Positions 35,234-48,100 of a stretch of DNA of 64,000 nt are shown in pieces. Within the stretch, counting starts at the first letter, position 1; the number at the start of each line of letters is the position of its first letter. Below the pieces are notes generated by a model. That model did not search any database. It saw only the letters and a program-made list of their open reading frames with translations, and was not told where the DNA came from. The stretch covers positions 186,001 through 250,000 of the forward strand of contig CAXKVR010000027.1 of NCBI GenBank assembly GCA_964058845.1. Reading direction: 5' to 3'. The stretch is from Carex sylvatica (taxonomy: Eukaryota; Streptophyta; Magnoliopsida; Poales; Cyperaceae). The translations under genes and the position numbers were made by a program.

Positions 35234-37158
35234 AGGAATAAATGGTATGCATAATTCTCCTATATTTTAGTATTTTTTTAGTGGTTATATTTTCTGATTG
35301 ATAGCTTTGTGATAGAGACCAACCAGTTCCTGATAATCACAATTAAATAGAAAAAACAAGCCTTCAACGAATGCATTTAATTAATTATGGCTACCAATTC
35401 ACTTTCCTCCTACAAAGTTGCCTGTACTACGAAACAGTACAGTTATTTTTTATCATTTTTTCTTTCATTAGCCAGGGCTTTTCCAAAACCTGACAGCTTT
35501 CTTCCCTTTCTTTTCTTCCTCTACCTTAGCGTACTTTCTTCCTTTTTTCACACTTGAAATCCGAAATAGATATGTATTTGTTGTGATCTATGTTTAGTTC
35601 TATGATTCTGAAATTTTGTGACCCTTAATGAATCCAGATTTATTGGTTTGGCAGCTGAAGGCTGAAGCACAAGAGAATAAATAGATTCTGGCGGTTTGCT
35701 TTGTATGAATTTTAGTGTTAAATTGTATTTGTTTGTATGGATTTTATTGTTAACTCGTATTCTGCATTGTTTGTATTTATTTTGTATTTATTTTGTATTT
35801 GTTAACTCGTATTCTCTATTTTATCACTGTTTGTATGGATTTTAGTGTTAAATTATAATTTGTTGTGTATGCTATGTAAATTGCTTTGTATGCTGTGTAA
35901 ATTGGGATCAGGCAGGCAGGCCGGGCTGGGTAAGGCCGGGTAAGGCGGCCCATTGGTGCAGACAGGCAGGCGCAGGAATGATGGGGAAGCCCATGGGCAG
36001 GCCGGGCCTAAATTTTCAGGCCCATCAAATCAGGCCAGGCAGATGGGCCGTTAATTTTTAACAGGCAGGCCAGGTCTGGGATTGACAAAATACCTGTGGG
36101 TTCGGCCCATTGCCATCCCTAAACGCGACCCGCGTACTCTCATACGCGGCTCGCGTCAGCCTCGAGTGAATGTAGCAAGCTACCTGTTTCTATGCTATTT
36201 CTTTGTGTAAGGTTCCACTGACCGTACCTAATGCTCGTAAACCTCAACTCTCGTTTATTGGTCTATTAAACTTGGCAACGGAATTACAATATTACCTTAT
36301 TAGGTTTTCTACCTCAACTCTCGTTTATTGGAATTCTACCTAAGTCATTTATCTGGTTTACTAAAGGTATCCATTATCTCGATACATGGAAGTTTCACCT
36401 CTCGGATACTACTGGATCTAACCTCTCGGCTCTAAACACTACCTCTGATACTTAGTCTGGTTGAAAGAAATATTAGGGTCAAAGTACAAGAAAGATGTCT
36501 AGATTCATCTAATAGTAAATCAAGAATCATTCAAACAATTAAAACTAAGCAATTAAAACAATACTCAAATAAATAAACACAAATATAATAAACACAGGTT
36601 CAAGCAACTTGCATACAACACAAAGTATCCGACTACATCATAACCCTAGAAACTAATAAACTACTCAGACATGATCAAAAAGCAAATAAAACAAGTTATG
36701 AAAAGAGAGTTCATAATGAAATGATAAAATCCGGAGCAAACAAGCTTCCTGCGGAGCCTCCTCCTTCCAAACTCTCGAAACAAAGTGGAGAATAATCGTG
36801 GTTGTGTAAAGATCACTTTCCAAGGGGAGAGATCCCCTTCCTTCTACTGCCTCCCCCTTATTTATGGCTATTTTGTGACTTAGGGAGCAAGCAACCAAGG
36901 ATGGAAGGTGAATCAATCAAGATCTCGTCAGATATGGCAATAAATATTAGCTGATGGCTTTCTAAAATAATTTCTGTGATTTTCACATTACAAATTCTGA
37001 TTTATAACCTTTCGAGAATTGTAGATCTCATTTTTCTCTTTCCAGCAAGCTTTTATTTGTCTAAAACGGAGTTCGTATGGTCAAGATATGGCAAAGATAC
37101 GAAAAGATGTAGAAAGCTGGAATTTTCATATTTGCTCTGTCTGCTTTCTACGCAGCTT

Positions 37159-37242
37159 GCGTGGGATTTGGTGCGGCCCGTGTGGAATTTGATGCGGCTT
37201 GCGTGGGATTCGGTGCAGTCTGCATGGAATTCTGCGAGGCCT
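37159..37242 (+). repeat. Four tandem copies of a 21-bp unit
   Basis: Units begin at 37159, 37180, 37201 and 37222. Each starts 'g(c/t)(g/a)tggga/aatt' and ends in a 'tgcgg/tgcag' core. The stretch lies at the inner end of the left arm of the long-TIR element. The right arm has degenerate related sequence near 39560-39620. The period is a multiple of three, so it could once have encoded a seven-residue repeat. Confidence 0.75.
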
Positions 37243-37586
37243 GTGCTGCCTCTATTTCTGCTGTGAACCAAACTTTAAATGGGCATAACTCATTATCTGT
37301 AACTCCGTTTTCAGTATTTTGTCACTTTTTGGAAAGCTTGCGAGAAGATGCTCTATTTTCTGTAATTTAAATAAACTTCAGAAGTAACTTGATTCTTGGT
37401 ATAATTCTAAACTAAACTAAATTAACCTAAATGCATGGAAATTGGTCAAGTTATTGATATGAAACCCTAGGTAAAAGTATACATAATTCATGGTCATCAT
37501 CCACGTTACCTTACAATTCAACTAATTCTTATTTGATTCAATAGACTTCTGATTTAATTAAATATTTTCTGCTTCATTACATCTGC

Positions 37587-39400
37587 ATGCATAAGATTAG
37601 GAGATGCAATGTCAGCATAAACTATGGTCAGGGACCAGTCGTTGTTGCAAAATGGCTTGTTTTTTCTCTCACTGAGGGTCAATCATGTTCTGGTGATGCG
37701 CTCCTACCAGGGCATATGCAGGTGCTTATCGAAAGCATAACTAGCGTAAATGAGAAGTATAACACCTTACCTCTATCTATACCGATTGTAGGTATGGTTG
37801 TCCTCCGGGATGCCGTCGGAGTTGAAATCCAATGACCCAAGTTGGGGATCAGTCTTGTAAAGGTCAAATTAATAAATTATTTACTAAATATTTTCATTAA
37901 CGTTATCACACTTTTCATTTGTTTAACCATGTACATAATCGATTCTTGTAGGAATGGATGGTAGGTGTCGATGGACGACGATTATCGCTGGTCACCGTGG
38001 AAGTGTTGGAACAGATTGGAGATGTATTTAAAGAGCTCCATGAGGGATACCTTCGGACCCCCTATCAAATGGAGATAGTTGGATATTCCATATCATGCAG
38101 GAGCAAACTAGGATTAAGGGCTTCCTAGTCTCATTAGGGTTTAGGGAACTGAGGGATTTCATGACTTGGCGGCCGCTGGACTTGTCTATTATCCAATTCT
38201 ATTCGCTGTGAGTCTTTATTTTTATTTAAACAAATTTATTCTCTTCACAGTTCACTCCTTCCTCCTCTAGTCTGACAATCATTATTTTCAGCAATTGCAT
38301 GATAACTGTTAGTCCTCCTGGTGAGAAAGACAATATATCCATTGGACATATGGATGTTGATATGATACGCGCAATGACGATTAAACACAATAACCGACTG
38401 TCACTAGAGTACTGTATCGAAAGCTTGCTGAGGTTCAGGGAGAAGAAAATGATCTTTGCACCATACCACGAGAAGTAGTACCATAGAGTTCACACTCATG
38501 ATAAATTCCTAGAATAAGTACCACACTGACCTTTATTAATTATAGGGCCTATGCCTAATATCTACAGCGAAGTAGACAATAATCGGGGGGGACAAGAACT
38601 TTTCAATGGTCAATGTTTCAGGTATTAAAAAATTATATGTAGTATTTCATTTTAACTTATTTCAAGTTCAAACATAAATGAAACATCAAGGAACCACCAC
38701 TACAGAGGATAGTTAAACACTAGATGGCTGTATTTGTAGATGCCATACCCTTTGACTAGTACATGCATGCCAATAAAAATTGTGGTGTACTTAGTTTACA
38801 TCATTAGCCCCTTGTTGTGTGGCTTAGTTATTACTACCTTATTATATGTACTTTTGGAGTTTAGACTCACAGAAGCTTGGTTTATAGCTTGGTTGTTGTG
38901 CTTATTATGTAGTTACTTTGTTGGTTTTTAATTATAAATGACATGCTGGTTATTTTTTGATACTGCATATCTAAACTTATATGCTTTGGTATAACTTATC
39001 CTGTAATTATGGTTTCATGATGAATAGAACGGGCCTCGGCCCTTTTCAAAAAAAAATAATAAGATCAAACATAATTGCAATAATAAAATTGAATTTTGTT
39101 TTCCAACTTTTTTTCAGGGCCCACACAAGTATCTGACTAGGAGTGTGGATACTACGTGATGAAGAATATGGATTTCATCATCCGTGAAATCGCAAGTGAT
39201 TTTTCAGAGGTATGTCAATTTATTTCTATCATGCACTAATTTTAAGTTCATAATTAATTACAAATGCATTGTTATTAATATGTTTTTATTTAAATACGCA
39301 GTCTCCGCTACCACACCTTCCATACATTTATGCAGAATTGCATGAGGTTCGTGTCCGATGGTGCAGGTACTTCTTGGAATGGCAGTGATATCTCGTTATT
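37587..39400 (+). pseudogene. Decayed transposon gene with a Ulp1-like cysteine-protease segment
   Basis: Exon-like piece 37587-37861 reads 'GDALLPGHMQVLIESI' and 'IPIVGMVVLRDAVGVEIQ', then TGA where the family motif has Trp ('WP' follows as TGA-Pro). Plant transposon ORFs carry this 'LRDAVG..VQWP' domain ahead of a C48/Ulp1 peptidase. Downstream, 38430-38477 reads 'LRFREKKMIFAPYHEK' before a stop. 39139-39209 reads 'ECGYYVMKNMDFIIREIASD', the block with the catalytic Cys, preceded by TAG. 39310-39370 reads 'LPYIYAELHEVRVRWCR'. Ulp1 proteases remove SUMO-like modifiers. Several stops make this copy dead. It is the core gene of the 30861-40967 element. Confidence 0.6.
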
Positions 39401-40967
39401 TGATCTATGTTCCGACCAAATTTTGTACTAAAATCTGTGTCTGAAACCACCAAATCGTGTCTATTTCATTGAATATCTATAGAATATGGTATTGCTGCTC
39501 TTTTATTCTTATTTTGCAGAAAACAGGCGAAATCAGAGAAGAATGTGGAATTTGAAGGTCTTCACACGGGCTGCGTCACACCCGATGCAGGCCATATCAC
39601 ACCCTGACCCGACCACTGATGCGACCTGTATACGATGCTTAAATTTCAACACCTGAACTTAAAACAGTCATAGATTTTGACTCGTAACTCCATTTTGAGT
39701 GTATGAAACACTTTTCAGAAAGTTTGCAAGAAGATCTACAATCTAAGCCAAATAAATAGGAACGCGGGCCGTGTCATATTCCACATGGGCCGCATCAAGC
39801 ATTTCTGGAAACAGATTAAGAATTTGGAAATAAGGCTAATTGAAGGAAGGTCGGCCAGAAAAGATTATAAGCGGGATTTCTTGCACCAGAGACATCATTC
39901 TGGAGCTAAGGAACATTTTCTAGGATTTAGAGAAGACAGCTTGGCTTGGAGTAGAAGGAGAAAGGAGAAAAATGCGAGTTTTGCGACGATTCTTCTTCGT
40001 TCTTTGTGATTTTTCATGAACTCTCTTTTCTTTACTTGTTTTATTTGCTTTTCAATCATGTTTGAGTAGACTTTTTAGTTTCTAAGGTTGTGATGTAATC
40101 AAATGTTTTGTTTTGCATGTTAGTTATTGGATTTTTGTGTTTGCTTGATTGTGTTTGATTTTAATTGCTTAGATTAAATTGTTTGATTTATATTGGTTTA
40201 TCACTAGATGCATGGCCACATCTAGAAGGTACATTAGCCTTTATAATATCTCAACCAAACTAAGTACATGAGGTAGGATTAGTGATCCGAAATGTGAAAC
40301 CAAGTAGTAGCCGAAAGGTGAACATTTCCTCTTATCGATAGATAAGAGGTTACCTTTAGTATACCAAACAAGCAACTAGGTAATTCAGATCAACATAAGA
40401 CAGTTGAGGTCTAGAACCCGACGAGGGCACATATTGCAATTCCATACCAAGTTAATGAACCAACATACAGCAGTTGAGGTTTAGGAACATTAGGTCTGGT
40501 CACTAGTACCCTACACAAAGGAACAACACAAAGAAACAGTAACTACTGCATTCACTCGGGGGACACGCAGACTGCGTACAACAGTACTCGGCACGCGTTC
40601 ACTGGATGCGACCCACGTGGGACACCACGCGGACCGGGTTCCTCGAGGCAGAACTGAGATGAAGTCATAACCCTAAAAAACACCTTTTATTAATTGATTA
40701 AAATCAAGTTTATTTACTTTCTTGCATTTAATTACTTTTATTAAACTGTTTAGGAAATACAAATACCCAAACCAACTTTTTCAACTTCTAGTTTTTAATT
40801 AATTTAGGTAAAATCTAGTTAATACTTGAACCGTCATTTGGATCGATACCTGAATATATTGCTCGATAGGATTGTGCACTTGCAATCCGATTCAAAAGGT
40901 ATAATAAAGGTTTAAAAGGTACAGTTTGTTGTACTGAAACTTTGTGCATTACCTTTGGGTGTAACAG

Positions 40968-41283
40968 GCATCTTTCATTTTATGGGGAGGATATTTATTT
41001 ATAAAAACTTTGGGTACATATATATGATGTATATTTTTATGGGTACTAGCTAGCTAGAACAATTAATGGTTGTGTTTTGAAAGATCCATTTGGTATGTCC
41101 TGGGGATTCTCTTAATTTGTTGCAACAGAACAGATGTGTTAATGAATGATAGTACTTGGTTAATTTAGTGTTGTACTGTTCTCTATATATGTTTGTTGGT
41201 CTTCTATATTAATTATCTTGCTTAATTTGCTGCATGTTATTTGTATTCGATTCGGTACTATATATGTAGATCTAGAGAAAAAT

Positions 41284-41284
<1 letters not shown>
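40968..41284. other. AT-rich spacer, no gene seen
   Basis: No coding or repeat signal is seen. It ends in a (TA)n run (about 41286-41304) followed by (GA)n. Confidence 0.35.
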
Positions 41285-41304
<20 letters not shown>

Positions 41305-41319
<15 letters not shown>

Positions 41320-41662
41320 TGGGCTACGGTACAGTGTAATGTATAGCCTCTTTTGTACATTGCACTATAAATCACGTGATTCAAAGTCCAAATAACTGAT
41401 CCAAACCGTTCATCTTGTTGTCCATATTAATATGTGTTTGGAGAGCAAATTTTACATTTTTTGAAATTTTTTTACTATTTTTTGAGATTTATTGAAAATT
41501 GCTGTTTTTTATGGTCAAAATTTGTCTGAAAACAGCGATTTTCAATAAATCTAAAAAAATAGTAAAACATTTTCAAAAAATGGAAAATTTGATCTCCAAA
41601 TACATATATTAATATGGACAACAAGATGAATGGTTTGGATCGGTTATTTGGAGACCAAATGT
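41305..41662. mobile_element. Hairpin MITE of the TA-microsatellite group, one end missing
   Basis: The left arm 'aaccgttcatcttgttgtcc' with 'attttacattttttgaaa' is the inverse of the right arm 'ggacaacaagatgaatggtt' near 41617. It shares the core 'tccatattaatatgtg' with the MITEs at 25.7-27.0 kb. The right end lacks the counterpart of the left 'gatgggctacggtacag', so it is truncated. TA and GA runs precede it. Confidence 0.65.
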
Positions 41663-41674
41663 TCTTACTGGGCT

Positions 41675-42001
41675 GGAGAGAGTATCATCTGCGGAGTATT
41701 CTTTGCAGAGCTGTACGGAGCTTTTAATCTGGTCCGTTCGTTTTGATCGGACGAACCAGATCAGAGGGGCCCAAATGTTGAGATCTGATCTAGTCCATTT
41801 TGATGAACGACCAGATTAAAAACTCCGCACGGAACGCTATTCTCTGCGGAATATTATCTGCGGAGCTTTTAATCTGGTCCGTTCGTTTTGATTGGACGGA
41901 CCAGATCAGATCTCAAAATTTAGGCCCCTCTGATCTGGTCCGTCCGATCAAAACGAACGGACCAGATTACTCCGCACAGCTCCGCAGAGATACTCTCCCA
42001 G
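41675..42001. mobile_element. Nested hairpin MITE in the MED23-A promoter
   Basis: The ends 'gagagagtatc' and 'gatactctcc' pair, and so do 'taatctggtccgttcg' and 'cgaacggaccagatta'. The 'atctggtccg' block and its inverse occur several times, so one hairpin seems inserted in another. The right end lies about 145 bases before the MED23-A ATG, at the point where upstream similarity to MED23-B stops. Confidence 0.7.
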
Positions 42002-42118
42002 CGTTCCACTGGGCTTGTGCCTTGTAGGGGTTAGTGCGTAAATTTTCTGGTTAAACCTTTCCCAATACAATGTATGTATGTAACGAGCGAGCGAACCAGA
42101 GAAAGAGAGGGAGAAAGT

Positions 42119-42145
42119 GACAGAGAGAGAGAGAGAGAGAGAGAG
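42119..42145 (+). repeat. (GA)n run next to the MED23-A start codon
   Basis: A GA run directly precedes the ATG. MED23-B has a longer GA-rich stretch in the same place (about 55997-56076). GA-rich 5' leaders are common in plants; a regulatory role is not shown. Confidence 0.8.
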
Positions 42146-45100
42146 ATGGAGCAGAACCAGGGAGCTCAGAGGCCGCTCCAGCAACATCCTTCCAAACCCG
42201 CCATTACCGACCTCTTCGATCTCTACCTCGGGGTAGTCACTCCTTGCTCTTTCCCTGTCCGATACTCGCCCGCTCACCTCTTCTTTCTTCTTAGCTAAAC
42301 TTGTTTTCTAATTCTATTGTTGCAGAGAAATTCGCGTCAGAGACCAGATGATCCCGGCCGTGAAACCTCGTAAGTTAATAAGTTCCTCTTTCTCTCTCCT
42401 TCGACTTTGTCTTTGAGTATTATTTTACCTCATTAATGCGTGATCAATGACCAGTGTAATCATACTAGACTTTACTGAAGTGCCACTAATCTATCTAACA
42501 AAAATTGTTTCTTTTGGTACAAAAACTTCTTCTGGGAAAACTTTCCTTTTCTCTTTTGGGCGAAATATTGAATTCCCTATTTCTGATAAATTGGTTAATC
42601 TTTAACTAATCATCTGAAAATTTTCAGGAATAAGCTGCAAAAAAGGGTTACGGCTCCTTTTAGAGACCTTCCACCTCGAGATGAACAGTTCATCATTGAT
42701 TTTGACCAGCTGCGAGCTCAATTTCCAGTTTAGTGCCCCCGTTTGTTGCTTTTCTGATTTTTTCCTCCTGTTTTCAAATTGACTGCCTGAATGTTGTCTG
42801 ATTTATGATACTCCAAGGTGTGGTTTCATTCTTAAAATGATCCTTACCTTGTTCTTCACCAAAAAAATGGTACTTATAAATCCAAAGATTTAGCTTGCAT
42901 TTTTCCTTTTCAGGACCAGGAGCAAGTTCAATTGATCACTGAATTGATTCTTATCTCACTTATAATCCAGTGTAGCAGCCATGCGCCGCAATCAGAATTC
43001 CTTTTGTTTGCCACAAAAAGTCTTTGTAGAGTTGGCTACCTCAAATGGGACTCACTTCTCCCTTCTCTTCTATCCTCGGTCTCAAATACGGATTCCCAGG
43101 CCAGCTCATCGGCAGGACCCACATCATCGACAGGGCCAATACTGACCGCATCTCACTTTCATGTTTCAAACCCAACCTCACCTCTCTCAGCAATAAATCA
43201 GATCGGATCGCCAACTCAGTCTTTGACCATGGACCAATCAACTGTCATGCATGCATCTCCAGCCAAACCCACTGACATAGTTGGTACAAGTAATGGTACA
43301 GCTACTGGTACTGGAACTGTTACACCTATGGTTAGCCAACCTTGCCTTGGCTCACTGCAGCAGCTATGTTGTAAAATAATCTTATCCGCACTTGAGACTA
43401 ACCTTAAACCATTAACCCATGGTGTTATATTTCAACGCATGATCGACTGGTTAGTCAACTGGAACCAGAGGCCGTCAGGACTGGAGGAAACAATTGACAG
43501 CCTCAGGTCATGGGGACTGGACACTCCATTGCATGAGTGGATGCATCTCTGCCTTGATGTTGTTTGGATCTTGGTCGATGAAGATAAATGCCGGGTTCCC
43601 TTCTATGAGCTCTTAAGGAGTAGTTTACAATACATGGAGAATATACCAAATGACGAGGCAATGTTTAGCATTATTATGGAAATACATAGGAGGAGGGACA
43701 TGGTGGCAATGCACATGCAAATGCTGGACCAGCACTTGCACTGCCCCACCTTTGCCACACACCGTTTCTTGTCTCAGTCATACCCCAGTATACCTGGCGA
43801 GCCAATTGCTAACCTGAGATACTCACCCATTACTTATCCCAGTGTGTTAGGAGAGCCACTGCATGGAGAGGTAAGCATTCTATTTACTACTTTATTACTA
43901 CTCATCTTTATTTTATGATTGTGATTGGGTTTCATTTCTAGCCTACCCAACTTGTTTGGGACTAAAGGCTTGTTGTTGTTGTTGTATTACTTGATTAAGA
44001 GAATGAATTCTACCAGCAAAATTTCACCAACAGTTAATTCTGTCCAATTAATATTTCTGCACTGGAGGTAGAATTGCAAATACTTCTAATAGTTCTTTAC
44101 TCTCCTCCATCATTGTACAGTATATATATACATGAACTGTCTTCGTTTTCTTTCAACCAAAGCTTCCTAGGCTTTGGTCAAATAACACATGAGAAACAAT
44201 TTTCAAATAGAAGGTTTACTACAAACATCAGGTCTATTATCAAAGCCAATGTAATTTTATAAATAGTTTTGTGGAGATAACGATATTCTATTTTAAATAG
44301 GATCTCGCAAACTCTATTCCGAAAGGAAGTTTGGATTGGGAAAGGGCCATGCGTTGCTTGAAGCATGCTCTTTGTGCAACACCATCGCCTGATTGGTGGA
44401 GGCGTGTGCTTCTTGTTGCACCTTGTTATAAACCAGCTGCACAACAGCATGTATCTACGCCTGGTGCTGTGTTCTCCCCGGATATGATTGGCGAGGCTGT
44501 TGCTGACAGAACCTTGGAACTTCTTAAGATTACCAACACAGGTACTTTCAATGTTGTTTCTTTGTACTGTTTCTCAAATTTGCTTTTTGATAGGGAGGGT
44601 AACAAATGATGGAGAACGACAAAAGTGAGGGCATTGTATTATGATCCACCATTTTTATAATCCTTTTTGTTTGTTAATATAGGGTTATGATGCATTACAA
44701 ATGTTAGTAATAAGCCATAGTAGAGACTAATTTTTTTTTTTTAAAATCAAACACTTCCACTACACTAAGTTGGCGGTGCTAACTAGCCATGAAATATCTA
44801 AGTTCTGAATAAACAAGCCTGTAATCCTGGTGTCTACCCAATGCAGATGCACAGTTCTGGCAGGACTGGCTTGCATTTGGAGACATATTTTTCTTTCTCA
44901 TGAAGATTGGGTGCATTGATTTTTTTTATTTTGTGGACAAGCTGGCCTCTCGGGTGAGGGGTGACCCGCAGGTTCTTCGGAGCAACCATGTCACCTGGTT
45001 GCTTGCCCAGATCATACACATCGAGATTGTGATTAACACTTTAAGTTCAGATCCTCGCAAGGTTGATTTTTTGCATAACTTTATTTAGTGTTTTTTGCTT

Positions 45101-48100
45101 AAGTTTATGTGTTTATGATTTCTTCCTTTTTTCTTCTTACAATATTGTATGATCAGACACATCCTTAAAGTGACTGAGTTATAGCAATTGTTATAACGTA
45201 ATTCTCAAAGGTTGCAGGTTACTTCTGTTCTTATTAGCTTAGCCTTTGTGATGGTTAATCCTAGGTTATCTTACACCTTTTATAATGCTACGAACAATCT
45301 CAAAGTTGTCATTTATATAAAAATTACCATGCTTTAATGTTTAGAACTAAGATTACCTTTTATTTTTCTGAGATTGACCGTTCAGTGTTTGATAGCAATT
45401 CAGTATTATGATTACACTTCTCAGCCTCCTTTTCAAATAAAACTAATTCTATAACCTTGTTCCTTATCTTGTAGATTGAGACAACAAAAAAGATCATTTC
45501 ATTTCATAAAGAGGAGAAAGGTCTAGACTCTGCTCAAGGCGTACTTCTAGACTTTATCAGTAGCAGCCAAACCTTACGCATTTGGTCTTTCAATCCCTCT
45601 GTTAGGGAACTTCTGAATACTGACCAACTTCAAAAGGGAAGGCAGATTGATGATTGGTGGAAACAACTTAACAAGGGTAACATTAATGTCAAAAGCATCA
45701 ACATTATCACTTCAATTCTGTTTTGATGCAAGAATTTCCTGTATTGGTCCTGTCACCTAACAAATATCCTGTACAGCCCTCAAAAGGAGGGTTTATTCAC
45801 ACATGACCGCAAAAAGACCTTTCTGTTGTTTTCGAGACATGGTCAGCATCTGACAGACCTCAAAATTACTTTATTTTTTATTTTATTTTTTCCTATTTGG
45901 CCTTCAAACATATAACATCTGATCTTAAACTTTCTAATTGATATGCAACACATTACCAGAGTGTTACAAACTTAGATTAAATACTTCTGTTTCAAGTCAT
46001 TATTAACTTAATGTGGTATATTGTAGAGAGAATTGATTTCGCAAACCTGGACGAGAGAACAATGGGAATGTTCTGGGTTCTGTCATTTACCATGGCTCCG
46101 CTGGCAGTTGAGGCTGTGATGAATTGGTTCACCTCAACTGGTGTGACCGATCTGCTACAGGTTCCCAACATGCACACCAACGAGCAAATCACCATAATGC
46201 ACGAAACCTTCCCACTCTCTATGACGTTTCTCTCTGGCCTGTCTTTCAACATGTGTTTGAAGCTTGCATACCAGCTTGAAGAAACCATTTTTCTTGGCCA
46301 GGTATTGCATGTTCATTCCGTAGGGTTTCGATTTTTGGCGGTACATAATGGTACCAGTTCCAGTTCAAATCATAGCAGCACATGAACCCTCAATAAGCAG
46401 AATGGAAGAATTAAAAGGAAAATAACGATATTAACAGATTATTCCAGTACTGAACTCGATCGTACAATGCAAATATCTGACAGATCGTTATCTTGACAAT
46501 TTTCGTTCTCTGAAAATTGCTGTTCAAGATTTAATGCACCTAAAAAGTCTTTTTGTTGATGTTGTGAGTTGTGACAAGGTGATGTTGGATTAAAGTTCAA
46601 AGCAAGTGCTATGCTGGTACCTTCATTGGGGACAAATTACTTTTGATCTTTTTTTATTTTTTGATATACCATGACAGAAGACTTTTTATCCTTCATTATT
46701 CTATAATCTGTTGTTCTGATATTTTTCTTTTGTGTTGTAGGCCGTACCTAGCATTGCTGTGGTTGAGACATATGTTAGACTCCTTCTCATTGCACCCCAT
46801 TCCTTATTTCGATCGCATTTTACGGTATTTCCTGGACAAGTTTTACAACCATTTTTCAATTCCCTTGTATTCTCGATATTTTTACTGTTTGACTATGTAA
46901 ATGTTTGTGGTTATTTAATTATACATTTTTCTGTTTTGGGCAGAATCTTACTCAAAGATCTCCCTCCATTCTGAGCAAATCTGGCGTCTCACTGCTTCTC
47001 CTTGAGATACTAAATTATAGATTACTACCATTATACAGGTTTGTCGCAAGTCTTGTTGCCTCATTTCAAATCGTTTTGTCATGAAAGAGCTTAGAATTAG
47101 AGTCACATGCTGTTTTTCGATTTTCTTATATGGTTTAAAGGCTTATGCCTATATTAATACAAAGAATCTTCAATTTTAGTACAGAATATAATCTAGTTTT
47201 TCCATTTCATATTTGCTTTCTTCCTTGGCATAATTGAATTAAATATTTTGCCAGGTACCATGGAAAGAGCAAGGCCTTGATGTATGATGTCACCAAGATA
47301 ATTTCCATGATAAAGGGGAAACGTGGGGAGCATCGGTTGCTCAGACTAGCTGAGAACTTGTGCATGAACTTGATACTCTCCCTAAGAGACTTCTTTCTGG
47401 TTAAGAAAGAATTAAAGGTGCCCTATGAGTAACTTCTGGATTTTCTTTCCTTTGTTTTTTCAAAATTTTCAAAATGTTTTATTTTGTATTCTAAAAAGAA
47501 CCTCATAAAGTATCTTATATGCACCTCCAAATAAGATATATTCTAGGAATATTAAAATATCCTGAATCCCTACTCCTGATTGTCTGCTTGAAAATTTATT
47601 TGGACATTCTATTTAGAGATATAGGGGGAGGGTTATCAGGTATATTTTCCCTTGGTAGAGTGTATTTACATGAAATGATTCCTTCAAGTCTAAACTGACG
47701 CATGTCAATTGGATTCCATTTCCAGGGTCCAACTGAATTTACAGAAACACTTAACAGGATAACAATAATAAGCCTCGCAATTACCATTAAAACACGAGGG
47801 ATTGCTGAAGTGGAGCACATGCTTTACCTTCAACCTTTGCTCGAGCAAATCATGTCAACAAGCCAGCACACATGGTCTGAGAAAACTATGCGGTACTTCC
47901 CTCCTGTGATTCGTGAGTTTTTGAAAGGGAGGATGGATAAGAGGGTTCAAGCTATCCAAGCTTGGCAACAGGTAACATTTTATGGTGGTTAATGATACCC
48001 TTGCACTAGACTTATTCTTGATTTATTTTGAGCGTTCCTACTTGGAGAAGTGTTGTAGGTGCCCATGTGGATTTACTTTGTGCTATTGTTTCCATGGAAT

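Larger units (their letters stand above)
31222..36121 (+). mobile_element. Complete hAT transposon, 4900 bp, apparently autonomous
   Basis: The element runs TAGGGATGGCAA ... TTGCCATCCCTA, perfect 12-base inverted ends. It is flanked by an exact 8-base target duplication AACGCGAC (31214-31221 and 36122-36129), the length made by hAT transposases. Both subterminal regions (31240-31390 and 35910-36090) are crowded with 'ggcaggc', 'gccaggc' and 'ggcccat' motifs in both orientations. The transposase gene inside is open. It sits in the left arm of the larger 30861-40967 element, so it is the younger insertion. Confidence 0.92.
30861..40967. mobile_element. Large long-TIR element with a decayed Ulp1-type gene, hAT inserted in it
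   Basis: Two long arms are inverted copies of each other: 30861-31221 continuing at 36130 to about 37250, and about 39530-40967. Paired segments include 'gcaagtgcacaat' (30940) with 'attgtgcacttgc' (about 40874), 'cctcaactctcgt' (36243 and 36311) with 'cagttgaggt' (40402 and 40472), and 'gcaaataaaacaagttatg' with its complement near 40040. Arm length is about 1.4-1.5 kb without the hAT insertion. The core 37250-39530 carries gene remnants. Long-TIR elements with Ulp1-like genes are known among Mutator-like elements (KAONASHI type). The exact ends and target duplication were not resolved. Confidence 0.6.

Noticed and set aside
41948..42277. 109-residue minus-strand open frame over the MED23-A start
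   Set aside because: It is antisense to the first exon and the GA-rich leader. The Ser/Leu-rich content comes from the (GA)n run.
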